64,000 nt of DNA from Saksenaea vasiformis B4078 (taxonomy: Eukaryota; Mucoromycota; Mucoromycetes; Mucorales; Saksenaeaceae). Shown here piece by piece: positions 20,937 through 32,841 of this stretch; within the stretch, counting starts at the first letter, position 1; every line of letters starts with the position of its first letter. A program made the position numbers and the translations under genes. The DNA is taken from contig JNDT01001301.1 in assembly GCA_000697055.1 (NCBI GenBank), positions 1 through 64,000 of the forward strand, in the 5' to 3' direction. Below the pieces are notes generated by a model, which had not been told where the DNA came from, did no database searches, and saw nothing but the letters and a program-made list of their open reading frames with translations.

Positions 20937-21189
20937 ATGGCACGACGCAGTGCAAGATATCCTTTTTTGGCTACGGTCGAAGATATTAAAAATGCCTTAA
21001 GGGATATTATACACGCTGTTGTACGCTACAACTGGAAGCTGGTAAAATGAAGTTCCCGTATTCCAATCCAGGGCAAACGCACTCCGTTAAGGACTACTTT
21101 ATATCTTTGAATTACTGCAGCAGTACATACCCGAAAAATATAAGCAAAATAAAAAAGCAAAACATGGAGAAAAAAGGAGCGGCATTTAA
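20937..21189 (+). CDS. Very small spliced ORF, unrecognised
   Basis: Exons 20937-21041 and 21121-21189 give a 57-residue protein starting MARRSARYPFLATVEDIKNALR and ending GEKRSGI. The intron is phase 0 with ATTACTGCAG at its 3' end; its donor GTAAAATG is weak. A hydrophobic/aromatic middle (IIHAVVRYNWKLQQYIPEKY) lies between basic ends, the style of small mitochondrial or membrane-associated proteins. No homologue is recognised. It could be a chance ORF. Confidence 0.3.
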
Positions 21190-21741
21190 TGCACTGTTTC
21201 CAAAGAGACGACCTGGAGACACGGTCATACTTTCATTGTACCTTTCAGACGTCGCGGATTCAAGACAGCGCCATTCAAATGGAGAATTGTAGGCTATCCT
21301 TGGATCCACGCATCGCTAAAGGATGGTTTCAAAATGTAAACGTTTGTTATCAATAAAGATCAAAATTCCCACCACTTCCTGGAATCATCTGGTGTCGGAT
21401 AAACTCTGTCGCTGAGATAGTTGAATGAACACGATATGAAATACGCACAAATAAGCTTTTTGCAAACGCAACGTTTCCCGATCATTGAAGCAGTGGACTG
21501 AGGGCGACAGACAAAGGTAAGCTATCAGGAAGTGCCAGTGTGACAGATAAATCCAGTAAAGGCACGGTTATTCTTTTGAGAGAACACTAATTACATTTGT
21601 AAAATCGCCCAATTATTTTTTCAAATTTGTATTCCATGACGTGCTCAGATTCAAAAGTTAGTTCTCTCGCTCTCTTTCTATTTTTACATACTTGCCAACA
21701 ACAGGCATTCGTTCGTTGTTTTACCTTCCATCTTGACTCGC
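21190..21741. other. Intergenic region, nothing identified
   Basis: Only short chance ORFs. It includes the upstream region of the HTH/Myb gene. Confidence 0.35.
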
Positions 21742-22769
21742 ATGAGCCTATCATCACCTTCAGAAGGACCTTCTGAAACCCAGCGCTGGCTTGTAGTCGG
21801 AGCCTACCAGGCTGGAGCGACCGAGAAAGAGGTCGCTTGTATAAGCCAACTTCCGAGAGCTACCGTACGCCATATCCTGCTCAATTTCAGACGAACAGGC
21901 GTGCCTTACTCGCCAAGACGAATATCTCAAAGAGGTATCTAAGCTCAGGGCCAAAAAAAAAAAAGAAAAGGAAAAAAAAAGAAGAACAAAAAAGAAAAGA
22001 GCGAAACTGAGTTGGAAGCTGTAGCCAAACAGCGGCCGATTGTAGAATATGATGACAACGGAAACGTGGTTGATATTGACGATAATCAAGTAAAGAAGAA
22101 AATACATATATAAGTCGGATCAATCTTACTTTTTCCTTACATGTATCAGTCCTGGACAAACGACGAAGGGCTAAAGAAGCATAGGTTAATGCGAGTTTCT
22201 AAAAAACGACGACGGATAGCAAAAAAACTTACAGCCAAGGATATCATCGTCTACGTCTTGCACAAAAGCCGTCAGCAACTAACAAAACATCATGAGGTAG
22301 AGCTGTGATGGTTGGAGAGCTTTTTGATGGTGTTTCTGATACCATATGTTAGGAGCCTAACAGCTCTCCCAGTGCAAAAGACTGGGATAACAAAGAAACG
22401 TCTCACCCATGGCGACCGCCAACCCCTCCTCGTGACAATAATAATCAACATACGTCGGGAGGCATAAAAACGACCCATGCATCATCTTTTCTTCCTCCTT
22501 CACCACCACTAAATGGGCTTGAGATAAACTCATCCAACACAAATTCATTGGAACAAACGACGCAAGAAAGCAGACCATGGACACTGAAGGATGATAGGAT
22601 ACTGTTACAACATGTCCTCACACGCCTACATGGCGGTCGCTGGGAAGAAGCTGAGACCAAGCTGGGCGGCCGTCACTCAGCTCGTCGATGTGCTGAGAGG
22701 TGGCAGTACTTGAAAAAACTGCTGCTAAAAGGCATTGACAAGTCTGGCACTCAAGGTTGGGTGAAATAG
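21742..22769 (+). CDS. HTH plus Myb/SANT-like DNA-binding protein
   Basis: Exon 1 (21742-22089) encodes an N-terminal helix-turn-helix (QRWLVVGAYQAGATEKEVACISQL then RATVRHILLNFRRTG), similar to homeodomain-like HTHs of Tc1-type transposases and their domesticated relatives. It then has a Lys-rich stretch and VEYDDNGNVVDIDDNQ. Exon 2 (22150-22296) is basic (KKRRRIAKKLTAKDIIVYVL). Exon 3 (22353-22769) has a Pro/Ser/Asn linker and a Myb/SANT repeat (RPWTLKDDRILLQHVL, GGRWEEAETKL, RCAERWQYL). The protein is probably nuclear. One single-base frame change is needed within exon 1, between ...NFRRTG (about 21895) and RQDEYLKEVSKL; it may be a sequence error or a real lesion. Confidence 0.65.
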
Positions 22770-22883
22770 TGATATACGTCCATGTTTTATATCTTTTTCT
22801 CCTATCCTTTTATTACTTACTCAATTGATTCAGTGACGAGAAATAAACGAAAGCTATGCTATGATCTTTTTTTTTTTGGTATT

Positions 22884-25401
22884 TTAGGATAATCGCATCA
22901 TTTTTGTAACTTCCGCCGTGAAGTGAGGCACAATTCTAGGTATTATTGCAAACGTAGGTAATTCGGTGAAGATAAGATTTGTGCTCTTGCTACTGTCATT
23001 GGTTGTGTGAACCGTAGTCTGACTTGTGTTGCTCATTCCAGTGCGTGTGCTGAACGCATCGTTACCGTCATCTGTGGATGCTTCTTCTATTTCTTCCTCT
23101 TCATCATCGTCTTCTGCTCCTGCTTCATCATCGTCTCCATCGTCTTCGTTTTCCTCATGTTCCATATCTTCCAGATCCATCAATACCCCTTTCGTTTCAG
23201 CTGTTTTCGGTAAGAACTCAAAGATATCATACTCCTGTGTTGATTCTTGAATCTTATGTCGAGTCTTCTCAAAGTGTTGTGCTTTCTGCTGGTAACGGTA
23301 CTGACACAATTGATTAATTTCCTCTTTTAATGCAGCTTGTTGATCGGCAGATAAGTCTGCATCCTTCGTAATTTGGTCAAGATCAACTTGACCGGGCATG
23401 CCATGGGCCATAAACTGGAATAACTTGTCGACATAGCGAATGAGCTGATCAAACAAATGCGCAGGATCGCGGGAATGAATACTATGCACGAAATGGTAGA
23501 ACTTGTGCTCGTATCGCTGAGTAAGCTCCATAAAAGGCTGTACAGAACCATCCGAAGTCTCCAATAACGCAATGAGTTCGTCGATAAACGATGACACTTC
23601 ACGTATAGAATCACCGATACGGGCCGCACGATACACCTGAGCTAGTGGTTCGTAGAACATAGTGAATAGTTCCTTGAACAGTTCCCCAGCCACTCCGCGG
23701 AAGACCAAGTTGGCTAGAATTTCCTGCTCTCGTTGGCGGCCGTATAGAGTCCACAGTTGATGCAACTGGTGCAACAGGTTTTCAGCTTGTTTGTCTTCTT
23801 TCCAGTAGACGATCTTGACAATCTGCTCGCGCATCAAGCTTGGTTGGATATCTTCGTTCTGTAGAATCTGCAACGTTTGCTGCAATGCAGATCCACCTGT
23901 TGAGGAAGAAAATGTTATTTACTTTTGGCTAAGTGGTTGATGAAAATACCTTCGCGTCTTGTGTTTTCCAAAACGGGTGTGTGAACCGCGTTGTAAACTT
24001 TGTTGCACAAAATAGCATCATCGATGCTCTCCTCCAATGCATCAATTTGCTTTTGATAGCCCTTCGACTCCTCGTTTAAGTTAGCGAGAAGAATCCTATT
24101 TTGGAATAACTTAAGGACAAAATCATTCATAAATCAATTTACCTTTGCAGCAAACTTGGTGTTCCGAGAGGTCGGGCTAAGAACAAGTTCATAATCCCTT
24201 TGACCATGGTCATAGGATTGGCAAGGTTCAAGTACGCAGCAATTGTACGGTAAGGCATTAATTTGTGTGTTCTCTTGAGGTTGGCAACATTCTCCGGAGC
24301 CATCTCCGAAACAACAAAACGTTTATGCAATGCAAAGGCGAAGCTATAACAGGTAAGTTAGGCTACTTGGTTGCAATTGATCCGTTTCCGTTACCTTAAT
24401 CTTCCCCATTCAAATGCCTTTTTCAGAGACTCTGGTAACCGCTGAATATCTGGCGTTTCTTTGATAATGTCAAATAACTTATGTAGACCTTCGGGTTTCT
24501 TGATATCGTCTTTCAACATGTCCAGCATATGGTAGATTTCTACCACCTTTTCATTAACTTCTTTTTGCTGTTGCTGCTTCTCCTTGGCACGCTCTTCCTC
24601 TCGACGTGTGCGTTCACGTATTTCTTCAACTTCTTGTTCTGTCAACGTAACAGGGTCTTTGGTCAAAAATTCGGTGAAGATCGTGCTTGTTCCGAATTTA
24701 GGATGTTCCGCCAAACGACGCAGAAATCCGGAAAGAAGGATACGATCCGTTTCACGATGGGTATCGTATGTCTTTGGAGGCACTTCCGGCACATGTTCTC
24801 CTGGGAAAGCAGATTTCAATTCATCGCGGAGATGACGGAATCGACCGTGTCTTCGACCAACATAAATTGTTACATCCTCTGCCTCGTCTTCCCTGCAGCT
24901 TTTCACTATAAATTCGGCATGTCTCTTATCACGAACGATGACAATGTCTAGTCTATGCTGATGATGAAGACATAACGAGTTGCGAATTTCGGCAGAAAGA
25001 GTGTTTTCCGTCACCAACTTGATACTTTCTTCTCGACCTTGCAACGTTTTGATGCTTGCACAAAGCGCAATAACAAGTCCCCTTTTGAACCTGTTAAATG
25101 TGCGACGTCCACCAGCGTCGGCATCCGGTGCATAAGTATGGAAGGTAACACCGGATAGTTCATCAAGAACGACTTGCAGTTTTGACCAGAATTCATCTTG
25201 GTCACCGTACTTCAGCAGCGGAAACTCGGTCACGAAGTGCTGGAAAATATAAGATAAGAATGGATAATGATCACAGGATAGCCAATGGATCTTCAGTCCG
25301 GCCAGATCCGGTTTCTGACGAAACTGATCAAGCTCTTTCTCTACTTGTCGTGTTACAAGCTCGCGTTTGAAATAATGGAGTTGTGTAGGTGTGAGATCCA
25401 T
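22884..25401 (-). CDS. PX-domain protein with PXA/PXB regions (YPR097W-like)
   Basis: Exons: 25401-24395, 24343-24143, 24095-23950, 23896-22884, giving 788 aa. The N-terminus MDLTPTQLHYFKRELVTRQVEKEL is typical of the fungal PX-associated domain. A PX-like domain around residues 170-240 includes VTIYVGRRHGRFRHLRDEL, FPGEHVPEVPPK and ILLSGFLRRLAEHPKF. A coiled-coil linker (VEEIRERTRREEERAKEKQQQ) precedes the DUF3818/PXB region (VANLKRTHKLMPYRTIAAYLNLANPMTMVKGIMNLFLARP). The C-terminus contains a long acidic tract (DDGDDDEAGAEDDDEEEE). Family members bind phosphoinositides on endomembranes; the molecular role is little known. The ATG at 25401 matches the family start. Confidence 0.88.
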
Positions 25402-27055
25402 GTTAGAGTATAAAGGAAAGAAAGAAAAAGAGATAATTTAGAGAGGGCCTTTATAATGTATTCTTTTCCCATATGCCAAGTTTGAATCATGAATAACATG
25501 TAGAAATTGTCCGACTAAGATAATCTCACCCTTTTGATTCTCTGATAACCATGATGATGGCGTTTCTGCTTTTGTACGAATAGCTTGATATCCTCACTAA
25601 CAGCAACCTTACCTATTTGACCGAATGACCGACGTTACTGTCTTGCAGCGAAGGCAAGTGTTTCAGGAAAGCATCACGCGAACTCACCTATTGCCATGAT
25701 CACAAACAAAGGATAACTGCTTTTGATTTATCGTAACCAACTCTTCATACGTTTAATCGCTTCGATCTGCATTCTTAACGACCGTACAGTTTTCACTATT
25801 AAGCAAAGATGTTGCCACTATTTGATAGCTTTCCGAAGGAGTTGGTCACATAACGTCATGCGAAGAAGATCTATCATTTGCTGATTTATTGACCGCATCC
25901 ACATCTTTGTTTGACTCGTTCCTTTAATAGCTTTCGGCATGAAGATTGTTCGAAACTGCTTGCAGTCTCGACGATCTACTTGTGTTACTTCACACGATTC
26001 ATTTTTGACAAAACTTAATGCACCTTTGGAATACGTTATATCCGATTCCGTGTTATAGGATACGCCAAACACCGTTGTACAGACGGCTCGACTGTAAATC
26101 CAGATATCAACAATGGAGGATTCATTTGTATAGCTGTTATAGGATTCTTTTATCTCATACAATCAAAACCATACCCAGGTTTACTTTTCTTCTTCTTTTT
26201 CCCGTTCCTTCTCCTACTGCCCGTGCGCTACTTACATCAAGCGCAACATACGACGATAGTACAGTATACTTTTAAGACCTCAACCGAAGGAGAGCGTTAG
26301 ACGGTGCTTACAGCCGTTAGACATCAAAATGCATAAAACGGAGCGTGGTTCGAAGGCTGCATAAAAGGAACGGATAGCTATATAGTCCAAATGGAATGCC
26401 CATTGTTGCACACTTGTCGCATTTGCCTGATGTAGAGACAAGTGCGTAAACATTATATGTGCTTGTTATTCACATCGGGTGCCCTCTTTCGTGAGAAAAG
26501 CACGTTCGTGTTTTGCGCCTGACTTGGTGTTACAGCAGCAGCCTGGCATGGCACTAATAGAAGTTTGTTGTCAAAGCCTGCGATCGAACTGCCGCCTGAT
26601 GCATAGACTATGCAATGATGAAGTACTCGATGATCATTGTATTGGTTCTAGTTGCAAGTCGTTGTACCACCGTATCAAATTTATCAGATGAGTCGTAAAA
26701 TGGTCATGGCAAACATAAGGTGCCACTCACTCTATGCTACAGTAGGAAAGTATAAATGACTTATCTCCATTTTTTGGTAAGATAACATGCCCAAGCCAGT
26801 GATATTCTCCATCCACACCAAGATAAAAAAGAAATAAAAAGCGCTCCTGCGTAATCAACAAGCAGATCTTTGCCACAAGCATGGGATAGCTAGATTTTGA
26901 GTACGCATTTGCGTCATCCAAATATTACTTTGCGTTGTCACCACCTCAATCCTGCGATGAGTAGCAATGGATCTTTGCGTAGGGAAGCAAATATCTTTAC
27001 TTCTAAACAAAAGGTGTATTGCGCTGATCCATTGTAATAGGCTCCTAAACGTACC
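25402..27055. other. Gene-poor region
   Basis: No gene is supported. A minus-strand ORF at 25818-26162 (114 codons) has no recognised motif. The stretch around 26365-26445 (GATAGCTATATAGTCCAAATGG, then CTGATGTAGAGACAAG) weakly resembles 37900-37950, so it may be another repeat fragment. The rest is unexplained. Confidence 0.35.
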
Positions 27056-27650
27056 AGTCGGAACACGTAAATTGGCAGTATTTAAAGGGACGCATGAATT
27101 TTTTTTCCTTCGGCTCTGTTCCTTCCCAACATCCCGGTAAGGATGTCAACTGTTCATCACGTATACAGGATCATTCATGTCTTCTATCTATCGCTTAACC
27201 TGCATGACCCCCTGTCTCGAATCGTCTTGGCTGTGTGTGTAACTTTGTTCAACCACTTAAGCAAGTAAATACTGTCATACCCAGCCAGACGTTGCATTGT
27301 CTCAAGTCCTCTGCAGTGCAATCATCACTGGCACCATGGCCAGATGCTCTCCAACATCGTTCCCACCCGGCCAGGGTGCGGGATAAACCCCCGCGTCTAT
27401 GCGGGCTTACCTTCGGGGTAAGTAAACTGACATCAAAGCATCTTTTATTGACTAACCGTGAATGATTTTTTATGCTGCTCCAATAAATTATACTTCCACT
27501 GAGGGCCAAGTTGATGTAAGCAACCGTATGATCTTGTTGCCAATTCATTAACTAATGATCCTATATTTTATTTTTCTCTCAGCGCAAACTTGGCTCTTCA
27601 CGGGCGAATAATTTGTTTAGAGTAGCGTAAAAACTGTTCAATAAACAGTA
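27056..27650. repeat. Dispersed noncoding repeat, copy B
   Basis: It matches copy A in block order: ATTTAAAGGGACGCATGAA, CATCCCGGTAAGGATGTCAA, CAGGATCATTCATGTCTT, CCTGCATGACC. Then come two adjacent hairpins, CCCGCGTCTATGCGGG and CTTACCTTCGGGGTAAG (27389-27422), then ACTAACCGTGAATGATTTTTTATGCTGC, GCGCAAACTTGGCTCTTCA and TAGAGTAGCGTAAA...AATAAACAGTAAC. No ORF is shared with copy A. Confidence 0.65.
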
Positions 27651-28557
27651 ACTAGATAAGAACGTCGTCCATCCATATATAGTATTCAAACGTATCACAC
27701 ACTTTGCGATAGGGCTACTGCTCGTCGAGCTGCGCCATTTGAAAGCAGGGGCAAACTTCAAATCAGGGAAACCAGAATCATCACATGAGACTAACAGATG
27801 GCATCCGCAACGATCGCAAAATAGCCTTAATAGCCACTCAAACAGAATGTGGAAGCTGGTGAGACATTCATATACGGAATGTCAAGTTAAAGTACAAAAA
27901 AAGACGAGTATTTCCCTCTTAATGCCCATTTCACTAAAAGATGGCATTTTTTTCGGTAAAGTATGCCCTCTGGCGAAAATGTACTACTTTGAAAGGCTTG
28001 TTTGTTATGGTGGATGCAGTACTCCATAACTTCACTGCAATAGTCAGCCAACACGATTCGCGTGACAAGTAAAAATACGGTTTGCATCGAGAGAATACAT
28101 CATGAAAACGGGTGATTTTCTGCTGTCAGCTACCGCTGCATCAAAGCTCAAACGGAAAACACTCCGTACTCTGACGCTCTTTCTTTTTTTCGGAGTGTAG
28201 CATTCGGGAAAAAAAGCCTTAACGAGCGATCGCATTGACGAGCATGGAAAAGCGTGTGGCCGCATCCCTTTTCGTGCACTTCCGCGCTTTTCTGAACAAA
28301 ACTAGAAAGATCAGCAGACAAACGATCCATGCGATCCATTTCACACGTTGGATGGCTAGACATTGAGTGATGATCGCACATGTCTATTTGCCCACAGGCT
28401 AAACATGCCTCTTTTTTCGCGGGTACATTACATTGATAACAAACAATTTATCAGAAAATTGCTTTAGATAAAGCTATGATTACACGTGTGGGCGCACTTA
28501 TTCTATTCCGCTAGTGGAGCATCTGTCGTTCAACAACCATCAGACTGCCAACAAACG
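27651..28557. other. Intergenic region downstream of fimbrin
   Basis: Short ORFs on both strands have no recognisable domain. This holds the 3' flank of the fimbrin gene. Nothing further is supported. Confidence 0.35.
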
Positions 28558-30764
28558 TCAAGTTCTAAAATAAGAAATTAGATTAAACATGTCGCTGGTT
28601 GTACCAATCAGATTTACCATCTTCGGTCTGACTTCTACAATATCCTCTGGAACAAGGAAAATGGTTGCACCCATCTTACGTGCAATAGAAATGGCAAGCT
28701 TGGCATTGTTGAAGGCATCCTCCTCTGTCATCTGGTGAGATTTCTTTCTAAACAAACCTGTAAAACTTACCGGAACGACCGGGAGTCACGAGCGAGTAAT
28801 CCACGATGCCGGGTTTCAATCCGTTCAGGACATCCAAGAAGAAGATACCAGTGCTCAAATTGGGGTCTCGGAAAGACATCATTCGGCTTTGCTTTCCGCC
28901 ACGTTGTACAACTTCGTTGGCCCAGCGAACCATATCCTGATCGCTGACAGAACGACCAGCCTTGGTAAGTGACTGCAATGTATGAACAATGTTCTCGCGC
29001 ATCAATTGCCACACAAGACCAAGTGTGAGTGTTCGCTGGCCATCAACAATATCAGAGCCCTGGATACCAACAAGCGAGAAACCACGTTCCTGACCAAGAT
29101 GCACACAGTAGTTGCAGTTCTCAATCTGCTTGAATCGTGACAGGGGTTGCTTGCGGCTGACACAACGCCAGTTCACCACACCAGGGAGAACCTTTTCGAA
29201 GGCTTGCAAAATAACCAAGCCATCTGCAAGATCTTCAAATAGATTGTAAACACCAGGGTCCACATTCAGACTGTTAAGCCAGAGAGTAAACACTGTTGTT
29301 CCACAAAGAATGTGTCAAATATGGACCATATCAAATGCATGCAACTGTTCTTACTTCTAGCTTCTCTCTCGCCTTCGGCATCAAAAGGCTCAATCTCAGG
29401 AGCCTCTTCCTCAGACAGAGGATCCAATCCAGGGTGGGTGTTGAACAAATGCGCGACGAAGGCCAAGTTCAGCTTGGGGTTACCAGCTACCAGGGCTGTT
29501 GGAGTCAGGTATTTGCGGCATCCAATCTTGTCGGCATTATCCAGGATCATCTCGGCACGTCGAAGGACATCGCGTTCTTGCAGAGGAGCACGAGAACAAA
29601 TCTCCGGTTTCAGCTGATTCAGCAGGATGGTGTAGTTTTCACCGTCAGCAACATCCTTACTGAAGTTGTTCACCCTATTGCACCCTGTTAGCTATCCACA
29701 CTCTCTGATATCCAGTGAACCATACCTTCGTTCCCATTTGGCTGCCTTGAGATGGTAGTTGAACCAACGCAAGAGGATCTGGTCGGGAGGCAGCTTCAGG
29801 AACTCCTCTAATGTTTCATTTTCCTCCAGCAGACGATACAACTCCGGATGCAATTTAATGTCAATTTTGCTGAGCAAACCTCTCTTAATAATCTGCCAAA
29901 TGAGACCAAGAATCAAATGTTCTCTGGCCTCAATAATATCTTGGGAACCAATGTTCACAACAGAACAGCCGATAGCCTTGGCAGAGTTGATCACAATGTT
30001 GTTGTTTTCCACCATCTGGAAATTGTTCATCTTCTTGGACACATTCAATACACGCTCATCAATCGTGTCTGGCACAGCATCGTTGATAAGTTTACAGAGT
30101 ATCAGACCGTCTAAGGGACAAAAATAGCTTTTGTTAGGAACATTGCCAAGCTTTTCTTTTCTCTCTCTCCCTCCGCCCCTTTTCTTACCTCTGCACTCAT
30201 CAAACAATTGCATTGTGTTTGTTGGAATAGGAAGTCGATGACCGATATGAACATCACCGGCCATAACGCTATTGATATGGCGTGTGAATTCAGTACGTTC
30301 ATCCTCGTTAATCGTATGGGTCACGTTTGCATTTGTTCCATGAACTTTGATCTTGTTTTGATGTACATCAAAAGCACCTTTGTTCTGGCCCTCCTTCAGT
30401 CGAGCCGCAAGCTACTCACAAAGTGAGTACTCGCGTCTTCCCATTCACAGCCCGGGACTTACCTCAATAAATTCTTCAACGTCAATCTTGCTTGTCGCGC
30501 TGCTGCTAACTTGTTTCAGCGTTGCCCGAATTTCATCGTAGTTTTCGCTATAGCCAGTATCCTTGCAGGCTTGCTGGATTTCTCGCTGGTCAAGATATCC
30601 GTCTCCATCGATATCACAGGCACTAATACGCGTTGACTTAGCAAGGCTTGGCATGGCACATTTACAAATCTTAGGTACCTGAACTGATCAATAAGAGAAT
30701 TAATGTCGTTTACTTGCAAAGCAGGGAATTTCTTTTGCAAGGTAAATGCGTTTATCATGGGCAT
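28558..30764 (-). CDS. Fimbrin/plastin actin-bundling protein
   Basis: Seven exons: 30764-30679, 30622-30463, 30411-30189, 30110-29726, 29674-29355, 29292-28771, 28724-28558, giving 620 aa, normal fimbrin length. An N-terminal EF-hand (SACDIDGDGYLDQREIQQA) and a degenerate second hand lead into two actin-binding domains of paired CH domains: DGLILCKLINDAVPDTIDERV; EAREHLILGLIWQIIKRGLL; LLRWFNYHLKAA; FTLWLNSLNVDPGVYNLFEDL; RTLTLGLVWQLMREN. The end is IARKMGATIFLVPEDIVEVRPK. It cross-links actin filaments in cortical patches and cables (yeast Sac6). The start ATG at 30764 gives the usual short leader MPMINAFTLQKKFP. Confidence 0.96.
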
Positions 30765-30922
30765 GTTGGAAGGAAGAGGTAAAGATGGAAAGAGTCTCGG
30801 GAAGTGAGATTTCGAAAACCGTGTCGTTATTTCAAACCGGACGTTACACAAGTGGACCGTCCCATTAACAGACGATCCGTTCCTTTCCTTTCCTGTTTTT
30901 TCCCCCTTTGAACGGTTTCACT

Positions 30923-31946
30923 ATGACAGGCGTAAACCCGTTCGAAGATAACCCATGGTCCGGAAATACAAGTGGACCACGCTTTGGTAATGCTTATGAA
31001 AATGACTCTGGAAAACACCAAACAAGCTCTCCTATTCCCGAACCGCAAACCAGTTCCTATTATACCACCACCACTTCATCGCCAGCATTACCGCCAAGAA
31101 ACCCAAATAAGCAGATCCGCATGCCTTCTCCGTCAGAATATAGAACAACTGCAACGACAACAAGCTCGACCTGGAATGAGTCCAACAAGGTAGAGGACGA
31201 GGTCCCAACCCCATTGGCTCGCCCACAGGATGCCTACCAGTATTCGGGTACCCGACTTGGCAATCAAGACTTCACCAGCGCCAGCGCTTATTCACCTTCT
31301 CCGCAACCTACACCTCTCCCTGCACCGTCGCCTAAACCAGAAAACGTTGAATCAGCCTTGCCGCCTGTCTATAAGGGCACCAGAAACCCATCTAAGCTAC
31401 GCGTTTTAATACGAGGCCTCCAATTCATTACCAGTGTCGGTTCACTTGGCTTCGCAGCTGGAGCATCTCCAGTAAGTAGGAATAATAAACGTCCCAATAT
31501 TGTTCTAAACTAATTGACCTTCTCCACAAGTATTCAGGCGAACCTGTCCCATTGTCAGCAAGTGCATGTTTCTATTATTTATTTGCAGTTGTAAGTACGC
31601 AACCACAAACAATAGCACAACTTAATTTTTCTCTAAAATCACAAAGGCCGCTTTGTCCCTTGCCTGGTCATTTTTCCATCTTTTTGTCTATCTTCGACGC
31701 CGGCTGTTTTCTCATGATAAAATGAACCGGACAGTCATGACCGCCACAGACCTGTTATTAGCCATCTTGTGGGGCATCGGTGTATTCGTGGAAGTGATCA
31801 AGTACCGATGCCCACCGGGCGGATACAACCATTGGTGTGATTTCTACAACGTCAGTATCTTCTGGGGATTTCTGGCCTTTGCGCTCTTTGTAACTGCAAC
31901 CGGATGGGATATTGCAGGTGCATGCATTAATGGAAAAAAGAAATGA
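30923..31946 (+). CDS. MARVEL-type four-helix membrane protein
   Basis: Exons 30923-31471, 31531-31590, 31647-31946 give 302 aa. The first ~165 residues are a Ser/Thr/Pro-rich cytosolic region containing NPFED near the start (an NPF-type endocytic motif). Four hydrophobic segments follow: VLIRGLQFITSVGSLGFAAG, SASACFYYLFAVAALSLAWSFF, MTATDLLLAILWGIGVFVEV and VSIFWGFLAFALFVTATGWDIAG. The pattern and the Cys in the last loop fit the MARVEL fold used by proteins of curved or ordered membrane domains. It is divergently placed ~160 bp from fimbrin, so the two probably share a promoter region. The exact subfamily is not recognised. Confidence 0.75.
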
Positions 31947-32841
31947 AAGGAAACCTTAATCATACATAACCCTACAGTCAATTTTCTCGCTGTAATTTAA
32001 TCTCATTCACAACAAATGCAACTATTTCCACAGCTAAAACTGCCTTGCTGAATACATACGGCTACGTACGCATTGTTGGAATTTAATTTATTGTGTGTGT
32101 GTAAATGCACTAGTTATAGACAACCACTGTCATACTGTATAACGCGTGCGGGACTGGACGTCATCGAAGGTTTTATTTACAACGATTATGTCATATGCTC
32201 GCAGCAGTGGACAATAGAGACATCAGTCCGAGGGTATACCAGAGAGGTATATACGTACAGGACGTCCCTCCATGATTCTCGGAGAAGAATGGAAGGCAAT
32301 ATTATACAAGTGACATATAAGGCGTTAGCACGAGAGGTCCAAAATTAACTCTTGGCAGGCGTGTAAACTACGCAAATCCTTTAATAGGTTGGAAAAGCGC
32401 TGTGGCCGACGTAAAGCAACCCTCAATGATTGCGATGTTGGAAGAAGTATACGAGTCTTTTTCCCGTATTCTTTCCTTCATCAGCATCATCTATGTGGCG
32501 TTATTTCCTTTTTCCCTTCTCCTCCTTCCGAGAGCGGGCTCCGACGGACGTCTGGGCGGACATGCCTGCAATCCGCAGCGCCACAGTCGGTCAATGAAAT
32601 CACTCAATCGAACGGTATACTGACGACGGCAGATCCCACTTTTTGTAACCTAAAATTAGTTTATCCTATATGCGAACCCGGATATGCCTTGCTGTCCGTC
32701 GTACCACTAGTAATCGAAGGAACAACGATGAAAGAGAATAATTGTTCGCTTCGTCAAGCATGTTTATCACATTTGCAGTCACGTGCCTTAACAGGATTTG
32801 GGGTAGGTGGGTATGTTTTCATTCATAATAAAGAACGGTAA
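31947..32841. other. Intergenic region between convergent genes
   Basis: The MARVEL gene and the RabGAP gene converge here. Overlapping plus-strand ORFs (32389-32841, 32402-32623) lack motifs and run into the RabGAP 3' end; they are treated as chance. Confidence 0.35.
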
